The translations under genes and the position numbers were made by a program. From Campylorhamphus procurvoides (lineage: Eukaryota; Chordata; Aves; Passeriformes; Dendrocolaptidae), in assembly GCA_013396655.1 (NCBI GenBank), contig WBMV01002649.1, positions 1-64,000 on the forward strand: a DNA stretch of 64,000 bases, read 5' to 3'. This document shows positions 1-12,300 of this stretch, one piece after another. Under the pieces are notes generated by a model. It ran no database searches, was not told the DNA's origin, and was given only the letters and a program-made list of their open reading frames with translations. Numbering within the stretch: position 1 is the first letter of the stretch; each line of letters starts with the position of its first letter.

Positions 1-1071
1 GGGCCGGGGGGTGGGATAGCCGGGGCTGCTCTCCCCCCGGGGCTCCGCTCGGTGCCCGGGCACGGAGAGCGAAGGTGCTGCCCCTGTGACGGCACCGCGG
101 GAGCATCTCTGTGCTGGCTGCAGGTGCCGGGCTGGCCGGAGCCCCCCTGCGGGCAGCAGAACCCACCTGCGGGCAGCGGAACCCACCGGGGCACGGGCGG
201 GCAGCGCTGGGCCGAGNNNNGAGGGGAGGTGGTGCTGAGCTCCCCGGGGATGGGATGGGGGTGCTGGTGGCGGCGGGAGCGGATCTCAGAGGGTTTGTGG
301 GCCAGACAGTTTCGTTGGGCTGCCCAAAGAGGAAGGAAAGCAGCGATGGGAACGCGGGAGCAGCTCCTGCAGCTGCTCAGCCCATCGGGGAGACCCTCAG
401 GTCTTGCTCTCGCAGCGAACTCGAAGTTTCACCCCTGTGGTTTTCGCTGCTGGAGTGTGGCCTTAATCAGGAGCTGGGTTTGGTGGTCGTGCCCCTCGCT
501 GGGTGCCCACAGGGATGGGCTGAACCCGGGGTGCCCAAGGTGAGGTTGGTTCTGGAGGATGCAGGGAGAGGAGATGGGGAGGGCGGTGTGAGGACAGTGT
601 CACGCACCCACGAGGCTGAACCGTGGGGATCACCTGCTTGATTCACCTGCAAAGGCTGAAATAACGGGGGTCCTGATGTTACTGAGGAGAAACCACGGCT
701 GTTCCTCACCTGGGCTTTTGGCCAGCAGCCTCCACCTGCATCCCGAGGTGCCAGACGGGGGCTGGTGCTTTTCACTCCTCCATGCTTTGTTTGGAGAAGT
801 CTGGAAGTGCCTCGTGAGGAAGTTCCTCGTTGTGGAGCAGCACGATGGGGCACAAACAGGACCGGGGGGGCCGCGGGGGCTCCTCGTGCTGCCGTGGGAG
901 GTGATGCAAAACCTGCGGTACCAGCGTGTAGCAACTTCCCGTCAGCCAGAACGTCACGGGCCTGTCCCCGTCCCCTGTCCCCTCCCTGGGGTGAAACGAC
1001 GGAGATTTGGCACCTTTGGCCAGCCCTGAGCGGGGAGGTGACACTCTGCTCTTGTCCCTTGCTGTTGGCAG
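1..1071. other. GC-rich region upstream of HVCN1 coding exons
   Basis: The first 260 bases or so are very GC- and CpG-rich and include four unknown bases at 217-220. This could be a promoter or untranslated first exon of HVCN1, but no splice donor can be assigned with confidence. The rest is unremarkable intron-like sequence up to the acceptor at 1069-1071. The open frames here are GC-driven and match no family I recognise. Confidence 0.4.
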
Positions 1072-1096
1072 GGTGATGCCAGCCTGACCCAGAGCC

Positions 1097-4000
1097 ATGT
1101 CCAGGTACCTGAAGCACTTCACGGTGGTGGGCGATGACCCTGTGCAGTGGAGCAACGACTACCAGAAATGGGAGGAGGAGGAGGAGAATGGGGACAAGCA
1201 GCCAGACTCGGAGATCAAGCTGGAGCCCGCCAGGAGACACATCTCCTTCCAGTACATGATGAAAAAGCTCTTCAGCTCCCACAGGTTCCAGGTGAGGCAG
1301 CACAAACCCGGGCCGAGGGCAGATGTGGGATGGGGCTCAGGGAGCGGGGCCAAGCTCGTGAGCTGTCACAGCAGCTCTTGCTGCCCCTGAGGTCAGCCTG
1401 GAGCTGAGCTGAGCCTGCTGTGAGCCCTAAGCTGAGCCTGGAGCTGAGCTGAGCCCACTGTGGGCACTGAGCTGAGCCTGGAGCTGAGCTGAGCCTCTCC
1501 TGAGGGTGCAGGTGTTTCCTGAGCGGGGTCAGGTCCCGGTGCCTCGCACTCACCGTGGTGCCAGCACGTGCCCCCCCACCAAAAGCTCCCCACGCCAGGG
1601 CTGGGAGGTGGCTGAGTTTGTGGTGGTTTTGTGTGTGGGGGGATTTTGCAGGAATAACCCACCACCCAGGGGCAGTGGGAGCAATGGAAAGCTCCATGAT
1701 ACACAACCAGCCCAGCTGGGGCTGTGGGCGTTGGGGTGTGTTCAGCTGAAGGGTCACGTTGGCTCCTCTTGTTGATCTGTCTGTGCTGGGAGGGGATTCA
1801 TGTCGGTTCTTCTCCTCTGACAGATCGGGGTTGTCTGCCTGGTGATCCTGGATGCCTTGTTGGTTCTTGGGGAGTTGCTTATGGACTTGAAAATCATCCA
1901 TCCAGACAAACACAACATAACCCCAAAGGTAAAGTGTGGGGAAATGTCACCAAGAACCACCATTTCCCTCCCTTTGGTGGCTCAGAGCCCCCTGGACAGG
2001 CTGGCTGGGCAAGGCAGGACCTGGAGCTCCAGCCCTGCCCTGCTGGTGCTCACAGCACACCAAGGAGGGTCCCCCAGGCACGTGTGGGACCCACCTGGCT
2101 CGGCTCACACCAGTCCCTGCAGCAGAGCTGTCATTCACCACCCTTCTCCTCACACCTCCTGGACCAGTTTCCCAGCATCACTGGCTGCCACATACTCTCT
2201 TTAGAGCAGAAGAAAAGCCCCCAGCCCTCCTCCCTGTAGAGCCAAACCAGATGTGCCCTCCAGCAGTGGAGGTTTTCCAGTCTGCTCTGCCCGTGCACAC
2301 CACGGGATTTCTTGTTGCTGCCTTTCCCCAGGTCTTCCACTACCTCTCCCTGTCCATTTTAACCATCTTCCTGGTCGAGGTGGGGTTCAAAATCTTCGTG
2401 TACCGCCGCGAGTTCTTCCACCACAAGTTCGAGGTGCTGGACGGGGTGGTCGTGGTCGTGTCCTTCGTGCTCGACGTCGTCCTCATCTTCCGCGAGCACG
2501 AGTTCGAGGCCGTGGGGCTGCTCATCCTGCTGCGGCTCTGGAGGGTGGCCCGCATCATCAACGGTGGGTCACGGGGGTCCCCCGGGCCAGGACATGGGTT
2601 TGTCACCTTCCCTCAACCATCTGGGCTCCCATCTCTGTTCTCCTCTCACCCCTGGCTGTGGTCTCCCAGTGAGCTCCGAGTTCCACCCGTGTGGTTCTCC
2701 TTGCTGGAGCGTGGCTGGAATCAGGCTGCAATTTCTTTGGAGCAGGGACAGGCTTTCCTCCTAAAGCCCCCCATAACCTAACCCTGCACCCTTCCCTCCT
2801 GCAGAGGGATGGCTCTCATGTGAAGTTTCCAGGGTAGGATCCTTCTGGCAGTGTTGTCCCAAGGGGGCTCCTGTCTTCCTGCATCTGCTTCTACAGCTGG
2901 ACAGGTTTTAATGCTCTGCTCTTACTCCCCCATCCCCTCCAGGGATGCTGCAGGGAATGTCCTGATCTCACCCTGCATCTTTCTTGCTTGCATTCAAAGG
3001 GTTTGCCATAAAAAGAGAATCAGAAAATGTCCCCACATCAGACTATAAGTGACTTTGCTGTGGAAATTTTAAGTTGCTGCAAATAGATGTTAATTCAGAG
3101 TGTAGCTGGAAACACTTTCTTGTTCTTGGGGAAGGAATTTTGGGATTCCAACGGTACTGAGATTATCTCTAATTCCTGTGTGAAATCTCAGCCCAAGTGC
3201 TGTGCTGTGCCCACAGCTCAGGTTTGGGGAGTGTCCCTGATCAGAGAAGGGGTGGCTGGGGCTGCCCCACTGCCCTTTGGATGGGGAGAACGTGCTGGGT
3301 CAGCAGGAAGGACGGAGGGATGTGAGAGCAGCTCGTGGCTTGTCTTAGTTCAGAGTGAAAGTCAGAGAGAAACTGGATTTGCCTGCAGCCCTGGGAACCT
3401 CCTCTCACAGCAGAAAACAGGGCACTATTAGAGGAAAATCCCCTTATCCTTGGCTGCTCCTGGTTCCCCACAAGCCTTTTGCACTTGCCTGGAGGAACAG
3501 AGGGAACAAAGGGAAGGTGCCCATGCTCCTTGGGCACTGTGTCTGTGCTGGGCACGGTCCAGTGCCCCTGGACAGGGCCTGGGTTACACCAGGTGGGGAC
3601 TGGCTGATGTTATCAATGCAAATAATGCTTTGTCCTCTGAGACCTGAGCCCCCAAAGCTGCTGCCTGGAGCGCAGAGCAGATGTGCCTCCTGCGCAGGAG
3701 GAACGGGATGTTCTTCCTGCTCTCACCAGGCTGGTTTTTTCCTTTTCCCTCAGCAAAGGGTGGGAGGAAAATGCCTTCAGTGTGGGGGCTGAGTTCACAT
3801 GGAATCCCCTCAGGGTGCTGGTAGAGCAGTGACACCTCTGTCCTGATGGGTCACTGCGTGTCCTTCGTGCAGCTGGGCAAGGGGAAGCCAAAACCTGGGG
3901 GATCTGAGGATGTGCCATGTCCTGCTCCACTGGGATGTCCCATGTCCTGAGCCCCCAAGGGTGAGCCCTGTGCCCCAGGCTGTGCCCTGCTGTCACAGCA

Positions 4001-4786
4001 GGTCCTGGCTACACCTAAAACCTGCTAAAACAGCCTCCAGCTCTGTCCCCCCCAGGCTCTGCCCAGAGAGCACATTGAAATCCAGGGTTTGAGTGACAGT
4101 CTGAGTGATTAATTCAGCTCAGCCTCCTCCCAGCTGAGTATCCATATCAGGCTCCCTCGGGTGGCCGATTTAAAACCCTCCTCATTAAGAAAAGCACTTG
4201 GGAAGGGTGGTTGGAAGATGACAGGACCTAAACTGGAGAGGAACATGTTTAACTCCTTGAGCACAGACCCTGTGTAGTTAATTCTGTTCATGGCTGTTTT
4301 ACAATGTCAAGCAAATCCCCTGGGAATTGTTCCACAGGAATAATTTTGTCGGTGAAGACCCGCTCGGAACAACAAGTGTCCAAGTTAAAACAAGCCAACC
4401 TGAAACTTGCCACGAGGCTTGAACAACTGGAACACAGCTGTGTAGAGAAGGTAAAACAACAAAACACTTCTACTTTGGGTTTCCCTGCCTGGGATCCTTG
4501 TGCAAGGCTGGCACTGCTGGGCTGGTTTGCTCATGGGAAGGTGTGGGGTGTCCTGACCAAGCTCCCTGAGCTGCTCCTCCTCCTCTCCAAGGAATGATGT
4601 GTCCCTCTGTCCTACTTCCTTTAGCCAGGCTGTCCTGATTTCCTGCAGCAGTGGGGAGATCTGTGGGAACCTGGGCAGCTGTTTTAAGGCTATTAATGAC
4701 TTGATTTCTGCCTCCTCCAGGAGCAAGAGATCGAGAGGCTGACCAGCATCTTGAAGCAGCACGGACTCCTCAGTGAGCCAAAATAG
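1097..4786 (+). CDS. HVCN1: Voltage-gated proton channel Hv1, five coding exons, complete
   Basis: Coding exons are 1097-1291, 1824-1928, 2332-2563, 4338-4450 and 4721-4786, giving 236 residues with consistent phases. The product is a voltage-gated H+ channel of plasma and phagosome membranes that supports acid extrusion and the NADPH oxidase burst. Exon 1 encodes the cytosolic N-terminus, with an acidic run near residues 26-30. Exon 2 encodes S1, exon 3 S2-S4, and exons 4-5 the dimerising coiled coil. With an offset of 37 from human numbering, the known functional residues are all present: selectivity-filter D75 (human D112), Zn2+-site H103 and H156 (H140, H193), S4 arginines R168, R171, R174 (R205, R208, R211) and coiled-coil C212 (C249). 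The start is the ATG in MSRYLKHF; an in-frame TGA lies at 1085-1087 in the same exon, so this exon cannot extend the N-terminus. Identification is by motif and remembered family sequence. Confidence 0.95.
1401..1500. repeat. 40-bp tandem repeat in HVCN1 intron 1
   Basis: Units starting at 1401 and 1441 are 40 bp each and nearly identical, followed by a partial third unit from 1481. The unit is built from smaller GAGCT/GAGCC steps. It is a small GC-rich minisatellite with no evident coding role. Confidence 0.8.
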
Positions 4787-5045
4787 GAGGCCAGTTTTCC
4801 AAGGTGGGAATTCTGCCTGGAGAGTGCAGTGCTGGAATCCACCAGCTGGAGCCCAAAGGTTTTTCTGTCTCCTTGCTTCCTCTTGCATTGTGTTGTCTAT
4901 AAACATTTTCTATTTGACCACACTTTGACCAGACCTTGGGATTGCAAAAAGAGTTTTGCTGGGAAATTAATCACACACAGTCCCTGTAAACAGCAATTTT
5001 TTCCCCTTCTTGTACAGTTGTACAGTCAAAACTGCAAAATAATTT

Positions 5046-5051
5046 AATAAA
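5046..5051 (+). terminator. HVCN1: HVCN1 polyadenylation signal
   Basis: Canonical AATAAA lies about 260 bases after the HVCN1 stop codon on the sense strand, followed by sequence containing GT/T-rich stretches. A 3' UTR of this length is plausible. Cleavage is expected 10-30 bases downstream, near 5065-5080. Confidence 0.75.
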
Positions 5052-5079
5052 AAGACATCTTTACGAGTCACACCCCCAC

Positions 5080-6311
5080 AGAAGTACCACTTATTTCAAA
5101 TAATCTCTTTTTTTTTTCTGTGATAATGTTCTCTGTTTGCAACATCTGGTAGAAACTTGCAGTGTAAATGATAAGAACCCAGGCTGAAAAGGTCATTTCT
5201 GCTCCACCAGCTGACTGTTCCTCATCAACACAGCCCTTTGCCAACCATTCTTCTCATACTGTTGGTAGTTTCCTCATTTCTGTTGCTGCTTGTGCCACTT
5301 GCTTATTTATATAACATTTGTTTCACAAACACCAACATGCCACTCCTGTCCCTGCCAATCAAACCAGCCCCAGAACAGAGGCAAACGTGTCCCATCTCAC
5401 GTCAGACAAAGCAGCAGATCCCACTTCTGAGGCTGCATTTTCTCATTTTCTCTTTTTTTTTCCCCCTTGTCACTTCACATCCCACTGGGCTACAGAGTTC
5501 TTTGTTTCCACAGCCCATAAATCAAGGTGTTGAAAGAAGTGGGGTATGTAGGAACAGATGTAGGTGAGTGTGGAACTGCTGGGAACAGCCAGGCTCCAGA
5601 AAAGCCATTAAAAAGCAAATCCCAAAGGACCAGGCTGGTGTTTGAACACAACAGGAGCATTTTCAGGTACTGGAAGGTGCCTGTGGAGAGACTATTTGAT
5701 AGTTGAAGAGTAAGATTCAATAAGTGGGAATTCTGAAAGGTGTCTCCAATGGATTTGAGCCAGGCTCAGCTGGAAGGGTCACTGAGCTTTGCTCAAGGCA
5801 TAACTGAGCAGATTTTTAAAGAAAGGTAATTAATTAGTGGTGTGGGGAGAATAGCCAGAAATATGTAGCTCATTCATGGGAGTAGATAAAGCAGAGGCCT
5901 TATCTAACAGCACATGATTGCTTTAATTAGCAATTTAGCTCTGCTGCTGTGGGATGAGGAGGCCTGGCTTCCTCTGGAGCTGTGTCCTTCCCTCCTGCCT
6001 CCACAGGCAGGGCTGGGAATGGGGCTGGGGGCTGCACAAGTGCTCACTGGGCAGCCAGAGCCACCAGCAAGGTCAGCTTTGGACCTTTTTTCCTCTCAGT
6101 GAGTTATAACTGGGAACTTTCCACTTAATGTGGGGGTTTTTAACACTTCTGAGAAGCCCCGTGAGGTCTCACCACTTGTAAAATTTGGCCAATTTTAGCC
6201 TAGTTTATCTACAGTTTAGAAGAAACTCCTGGCCTGTCACAGTCACTGGATAAACCTTGGCTGGAAAATAAGAAAAAGCAGAAATATGGGGTTTTTTTGT
6301 GAATGCTTACC
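5080..6311. other. Convergent intergenic region / TCTN1 3' UTR
   Basis: This lies between the HVCN1 poly(A) site and the TCTN1 stop codon. It holds no recognisable exon on either strand. Part of it must be TCTN1 3' UTR; an ATTAAA on the minus strand at 5927-5922 is a weak candidate poly(A) signal about 385 bases past the stop. Confidence 0.5.
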
Positions 6312-9300
6312 TTAGACAAATGGATAGAAAAAATCAAAGGGTAACTTGATGTTAATGGTGGGCCAAGCTTTATAGCCTGGCTCTGCAGGTGAAGAAATGT
6401 CAGTGAAAACAACAGAACTTGTTACAGGAATAATCCTTTCCCTTCCTGAGGGAAGCTGCAATGAAAATACAAACAGGAGTTAGTTCAGCCTTTTCTTGTA
6501 TGACCCTTTCATTTGGGTTATATTTTCACCTGTTACCTGTGAATTATTTTTTTCCATACACAGTCCCATGTTTCTTTTCATTAATGAGGTATGGCTTTTT
6601 ACTGAGTGTTTTGGCAAGCAGCCACAGCTGTGCTGGAGCTGGAAGGGAACTTGGGTAGAATACATTCTGATGTGAAGGGCTGCCTTCAGATAAAGAGATT
6701 ATCTGGGTCAGTGGCACGCAGGGAAACAAGCCCTTTGTTTTATCTTAAATCCTGTAATTGAATTACAAACCTGCTGCAGTGTGGTGGTGCTGAGTGTTGC
6801 TGTGACATTCACTATTCTGGCTTGTGGGTTCAGCAGGGAGCCATACTTGGTCCACTTCACTTCTATTCCAAGGGCCACTGGAATCTGGCATGAGCTCTGC
6901 AAAGGGTTAAAGTCTCTCATTGTCTGACTTGCACAAAAGCCACTTCATTAATTAATTATTCACATTATTAACAGGGCAGGATGGGCCAGAAGGGGGTAGC
7001 ACAGGTGTCCCTGCAGGTTTTTCACAGGTGACAAACTCCATAACTCCATTTCAGCAGGACAGTCCCACCTGGGACAGGATTGGGCTCTGGGTCATTGTGC
7101 TCAGCTGGCACTTTTTAATGGAAGACTTATTTTAGTCCTGCTGGACAGTAGGAAATCCTGAACTCTGACAGGGCAGAATTCTGAAGCCTCCAAGCTGAAC
7201 TATTTTTAGGCATTTCTTCTTGAACTGTCACGTTTCTGCTTACAGAAATTACTCACTCTTCAGTTGCAAAAGCAACAAGACACCTATACACAAATTGTCA
7301 TTTCTGCTGTGCTTCAAAGGGTTCCTGCTCTCCTGCCCTGACCTGGGCTAAGAGGAGAAACACTGACCCTGTTACTTCATGCTTTCAACATCTGGTGCTT
7401 CATCCCCTCTAACTCAGGCTCTAAAGTGTGACCAGAACTCATTTTGTACCCAGCATGTTGTCCTGAGCCATAACTGGATACCAGCTTGATTAAAAATAAA
7501 CCCTGTTTCCTACAGCAAGAGTGAAACTCCTCATTTGTGAGTATTCCAGGAATTTCCTGATTTGTTTCTGCATTTTCCCCCCCCCATTTTTTTCCTCCAG
7601 TTGGGCCCTGCATTTTTAGGCTGCGAATGTTGAGCTGCTGGTGTTTCACAGGTACAGATGAGAGAGGACAGGGGGTGGTGGTGTGACTTTCACCTGTTCT
7701 GAGCTGTGGAGGTGAGTTATTGGCACCCAGTCGAGCACATCCTGGGCTTGGGAGTTCCCAAATGAGGACACATACTCAGGAAAGCTTTGGCCCTTCAGCA
7801 CGTCCAGGAGGGTCTGAGCCAAAGGCTGGCATTTCATGGCTGCTGTAACTCTTCAGAAAACAAACAACAAAAAGAGATGAGTTACAGCAAAACCCACTGA
7901 GTTTGGCACAGGCAGCATTTCTGCTGCTCTCAAGCACTGCTCGAGCCTTCTGGCCACAGCTGCTAATACACACAAACTTTCCAAGAGAAAGACTATTGTT
8001 AATTAAATGACATTTTTCAGAATTGAACACTCCATTCCCAATACTCCTCCAGCTGTAGGAACAGCCAAGGCCTGAAGAGAGCCTAAGGGAAAAGGCTGTC
8101 AGAGGGTTAAAAGCACTAAATTAAACCCAAAGATTAGTTCTTACCTTAACTTACAGCCTGAGATGATGTTATAACCAAAGAGCACTGGGGCTCTGGCTCC
8201 CTGTGCTGCCAGGCAGTCCTGGCTGGGTGTGCTCTGCAGGATGGTGAGTTGGCCATGCTTGTTGGTGCTCTCAATGATGCCAGATGTACCACACAGTTAA
8301 AGGGAAATTCAGCACTCCATGTATTTCAGGACAAAAAAAGAATCCTTAATCATACCCTTAAAATACATCTGAAAATGCTATAATAGCTCAGGACTCCCTC
8401 CCAGTGTGAAGAAACACCAGAGTGAGCAGGGAAGGTCTGACTCTCCCTGCACAGTCCCAGGGGATTGCAGGCAGGACTGAGTCATTCCCTTCTAAAACAC
8501 AGCCAGACATGTCCATGCTGGGAAGGGTTTGTGAAGATGGACCAGAGCAAGGGCTGCAAACAGAAACTCAGCAAGGAAAGGATATCCCTGAGGCCTGAAT
8601 CCTGCTCTCACAGGCAGCCCAACAACATAGCCAGGATTGCCACTGAGAGGAACTGGCTTGGTGTTTACCTGCAATGCAAACAGACAGGATTAGATCTCAC
8701 CCTGCACTGAAAGGGCTGGGAAACACAGAAATATTTCAGTTATTTTAGGATGATGAGTTGCCTGGAATGATGAGTAGTAAGACTGTAAGTAAGGCTTTGC
8801 TTCCCTGGATACAGTCACAAGATGGGGCTTGTAAATGTGACACTCTGGAGGCTTTTATTGCCCAGCTCTGAAATGCTGCCTCATCTCTGTATCCAGGGCG
8901 AGTTATACTTTACCTTGCAGCTCACAATTGTTCTGATTCAAGTTTAATAAGTTCTGTAATTAATGAGTCACCCGTGGCAGCCCCCCAGTTACCTGAGTGA
9001 AGCTGATCTGGAAGCTCTGCTGCACTGAAAGTGCTTCTCTGGTAATTGTCCCCAAGACAAAACCAGCAGCTGCTTCTACTATTGCTCCTGTGTCTGTGTA
9101 GGTAATGTGATAACTCACCTGAAAATTAAACATTTTAGATGTTAATTTGAATAAATGTGCAAGAGAAACTAGGGAAAAAATTAATTTAAAATCATTTAAG
9201 TATTTCTTCCTTGCTTGAGAAACTCTGAACCACAGAGTGGGGATATATCTTCTAGAGCCTCTCTTTAAGCATAAACACAATGTCAATCTAGTTAAGATTA

Positions 9301-12300
9301 AAAATGAGATGATGTGCAACATCCAGTCCTTTGTCTCTGTGCCATCAGTGTGCCTGAAACCACCTTCTCCCATGCACCAAGTAGATTCTAAACTTGTGTT
9401 CTTGCCTGTGTTGTCACATACACACACAATAACAGCAAAGATTTCAGCCTGTCTCCATGTTATGCTGCATAGAGTTATTATTTTGTTGCAAAACCCTCTC
9501 TCTTTTATCCCCAAGTCGGGGATATTTGCTCTGGACATGTCACAACCCATGTGAACTTCAAGGCCCTGCTGCCAGCTCTGCAGTTGGTGACTCAGGGGTG
9601 ATTTGCTGCCCAGACCATCCCAGCACCCCCCCAGGCACTGCCACACCTACCCCAAGGACTATATTGAAGCACAGGTCACCCAAAGCCAGTGGGAGCCTCA
9701 GGACATCCCCATCCTCCAGCAAGGTCCTCCTGCCATCCAGGGACTGCACAACTATGGACTGCACAGTAACACTGACCTGGAAAACAAACTGATGTCAGCT
9801 CTGAATGCTGGGGGTGACTAATTCTGGCTTTGCTGGGGTACTTTATGACCCTCCTGGGTTCTGTTCCACAACAACAGAACCCTCTGAACCATCACTGTCT
9901 TACATGTATTGCTGAAGCTCAACCAAAGGGTCTGTTTTAAAGTAAATAAAGACATTTCCCTAAAAAGAGGGAATTTTATAGAGGGGAATGTATCAGGCTT
10001 GAATGTCTGCAGGCAGCATATTAGGTTGGAGTTGCTAATATCATTACTGATAGCAAATTATAGGGTTTTTACTGTAAATATTAAGTCCCTGTTCTGGTCA
10101 AGTCAGTGAAAAACTTCCAGAACTAAGAATTTTGCTGCCAGCAATTCCAATTAACTTAGAATGATACTTACCATCTGATTTGATTTGGGCACCTGGGAAA
10201 GAAGGAAAGGACAAATTAAAACAAATTAAAACAAGAGCAATATTGCAGTAGCCATTAAGTACAGCAGTTAAGGCTTAACTCCTTTGCCTATTTAAGTCTC
10301 TCCTTACAACAACTTTTACACCGTGGAAGGGGTTGGACACACCCCAGAGTATCCAGGAAGTGGGAAAAGAACTCTGTGGCCAGTAGGAAAAATGTTATAA
10401 TCCCATCCCCTCCTTCCTCTGACTCTTGGAATTATTCCCAGACCCCCAGTTTAGGAAATTGGCCAGGCTGTGCTTCCCAAAGAAATGAAGAGCTTTTGTT
10501 GTCCTGTTGTGATGGTGAGAATTCCATGGTCTTGTGGTCTTTAAACCAATAAATGAGAAGCAGAACTCCCTCTTATTACACAGCATGAACATTTTCAGCA
10601 ATATTTCATGGAAAGGCAGGAATGTCAACCAAAGGTCATGGGTCAGGCCTGAAAAATACCCACATAAAGCACCATTTTATCCAAAGTTTTACTTTTCTGG
10701 CTTCCCAGTAGGGAAGGGACCAAGAAGCACTTCTGCAGAATGATGGTGGGATCCAGAGAGCAGTGACTCACCCCATGTGAGGGCAGGGACACTGCTGGGA
10801 GGGGAGCCCTGCAGGTGATGCAGGGGGAGTCTGTGCCACACTGAGCAGCCCAGGGCACAGCCCACCCACCAGCACCAGCTCTGTGAATAAAGGGGCTTGT
10901 AAAGGTTAATTTGTCCCTCAGGGAGTCCCTGCTGCTGAGCAGGGAAGGGGGAATGGGCACCACTGTGGAACTGGGTGGATCCATGGCTGGGGTGATGGAT
11001 CCTGGCTCTAAATACAAGCAAAAGTCCCAGGGGCTCAGCTGCCCACCTGGCAGGAGGAGAGGAGGGGCTGGAGCAGCTCTTTGCCTTGGCAGCCACAGGT
11101 ACCCCCTGAGCATGGTGGGAGAGGATTCCCAGAATCCCCAACCCTCCTGGGATCTGCTGGACAGGCCAGGGCAGAGACAAACTGGTTAACACAGATCCAC
11201 AATGACCAAGCCGTTCCTCTCACTCTGGCTGCCCATCCTGGCACTGAGGGTGGGGCTTTCCCAAGGCCCTGCTGTCCCAGTGCTCCCAGTAAGTCTCCCA
11301 GGGTTACTGTTTTGCCATTTCTCTGGCCAGCAGCTCCACCTGCTGGCACTGGGAGGGTTCCTGCTCTGCCCTGAGACCACACTGTCCCCAGCACCATCCC
11401 CTTCCCATGTCCCATCCCAGCTCCAGCTCCCTTTGGGAAGGGGATCTTCCTACAGAGCACCCCCAGCAGCTTCTGAACCTTCCCCAGTTCCTGCACTTGT
11501 GGGCAATCCCTGCCTGATTTCAACAAGAGAGCAGGAGGATGATCCCCCTGTAAAGGGGCTTTCCTTTCCTGCTGGTAGCTTTGGAATCCTTAAGGAGACT
11601 GGAGGGGGTCTTTAAGCACTCACTCACTGCTAATTAAATTCATTTAAGTAACTGCATAAATTAAAAACATCTTAGTGGTGGAGAGGATGCTGTTTCTTGA
11701 TGCCCTTCATTTTTACTTCATTTTGATTATATCATTTATATAGAAGAGTAAATTATTGTTACCAAAGCTTGAAGTAAAAACATTCCCAAAGGCTTTCTGT
11801 ATAAAAGTGTTGTACAGGGAGATGTTTTTTTCCCAAACCATAATTTAAAAATCCAAATAAAACATCATATCCTTTAGTAAATAGCCATTACTTCATTCTG
11901 CAGGTTCAGAAAGATCTGTGATATCTACAGGCAGATGCCCAAGTGTTTCAAACCATACTCACTGCCAGAATGCTGGAGTTGATGTAGAACAGCATACTGA
12001 GGCCTTGGATGCTGTCACATCTTTCCACACTTACTGATCTGATGCATTTTGTGGCCTGGTTTACTAAAAACCCTAAAAAGAAGTCCAAGTGTTACTGAAG
12101 GAAATGAAAGATTAATTAGGAAAGGCAGAAATAAAAACCATAAATACAAGCAAAAGTGGGAGTAAATGCCATCTCTTTGTAGATAAGGATATAAAGAATG
12201 ATACTTTCTTATATTCTCCAAAAATGCAGTAAGACAAAATATTGCTTCTTAACAAGTAGAAGCTTCATAAAACCCAGAAAATTATTTATTCCTTCATTTT

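Noticed and set aside
467..1303. A 278-codon minus-strand frame covering HVCN1 exon 1
   Set aside because: GC-rich shadow frame antisense to a confirmed exon, with no recognisable domain.
5490..5720. Minus-strand frame ending in FNTLIYGLWKQ, faintly like the last helix of an olfactory receptor
   Set aside because: The similarity is limited to a few residues. Upstream helices and the usual receptor motifs are missing.
8145..8668. Conventional GT-AG splicing alternatives between TCTN1 exons 10 and 11
   Set aside because: No GT near the exon 10 end and no AG near the exon 11 start restores the conserved GSGII sequence; the AT-AC pair does.
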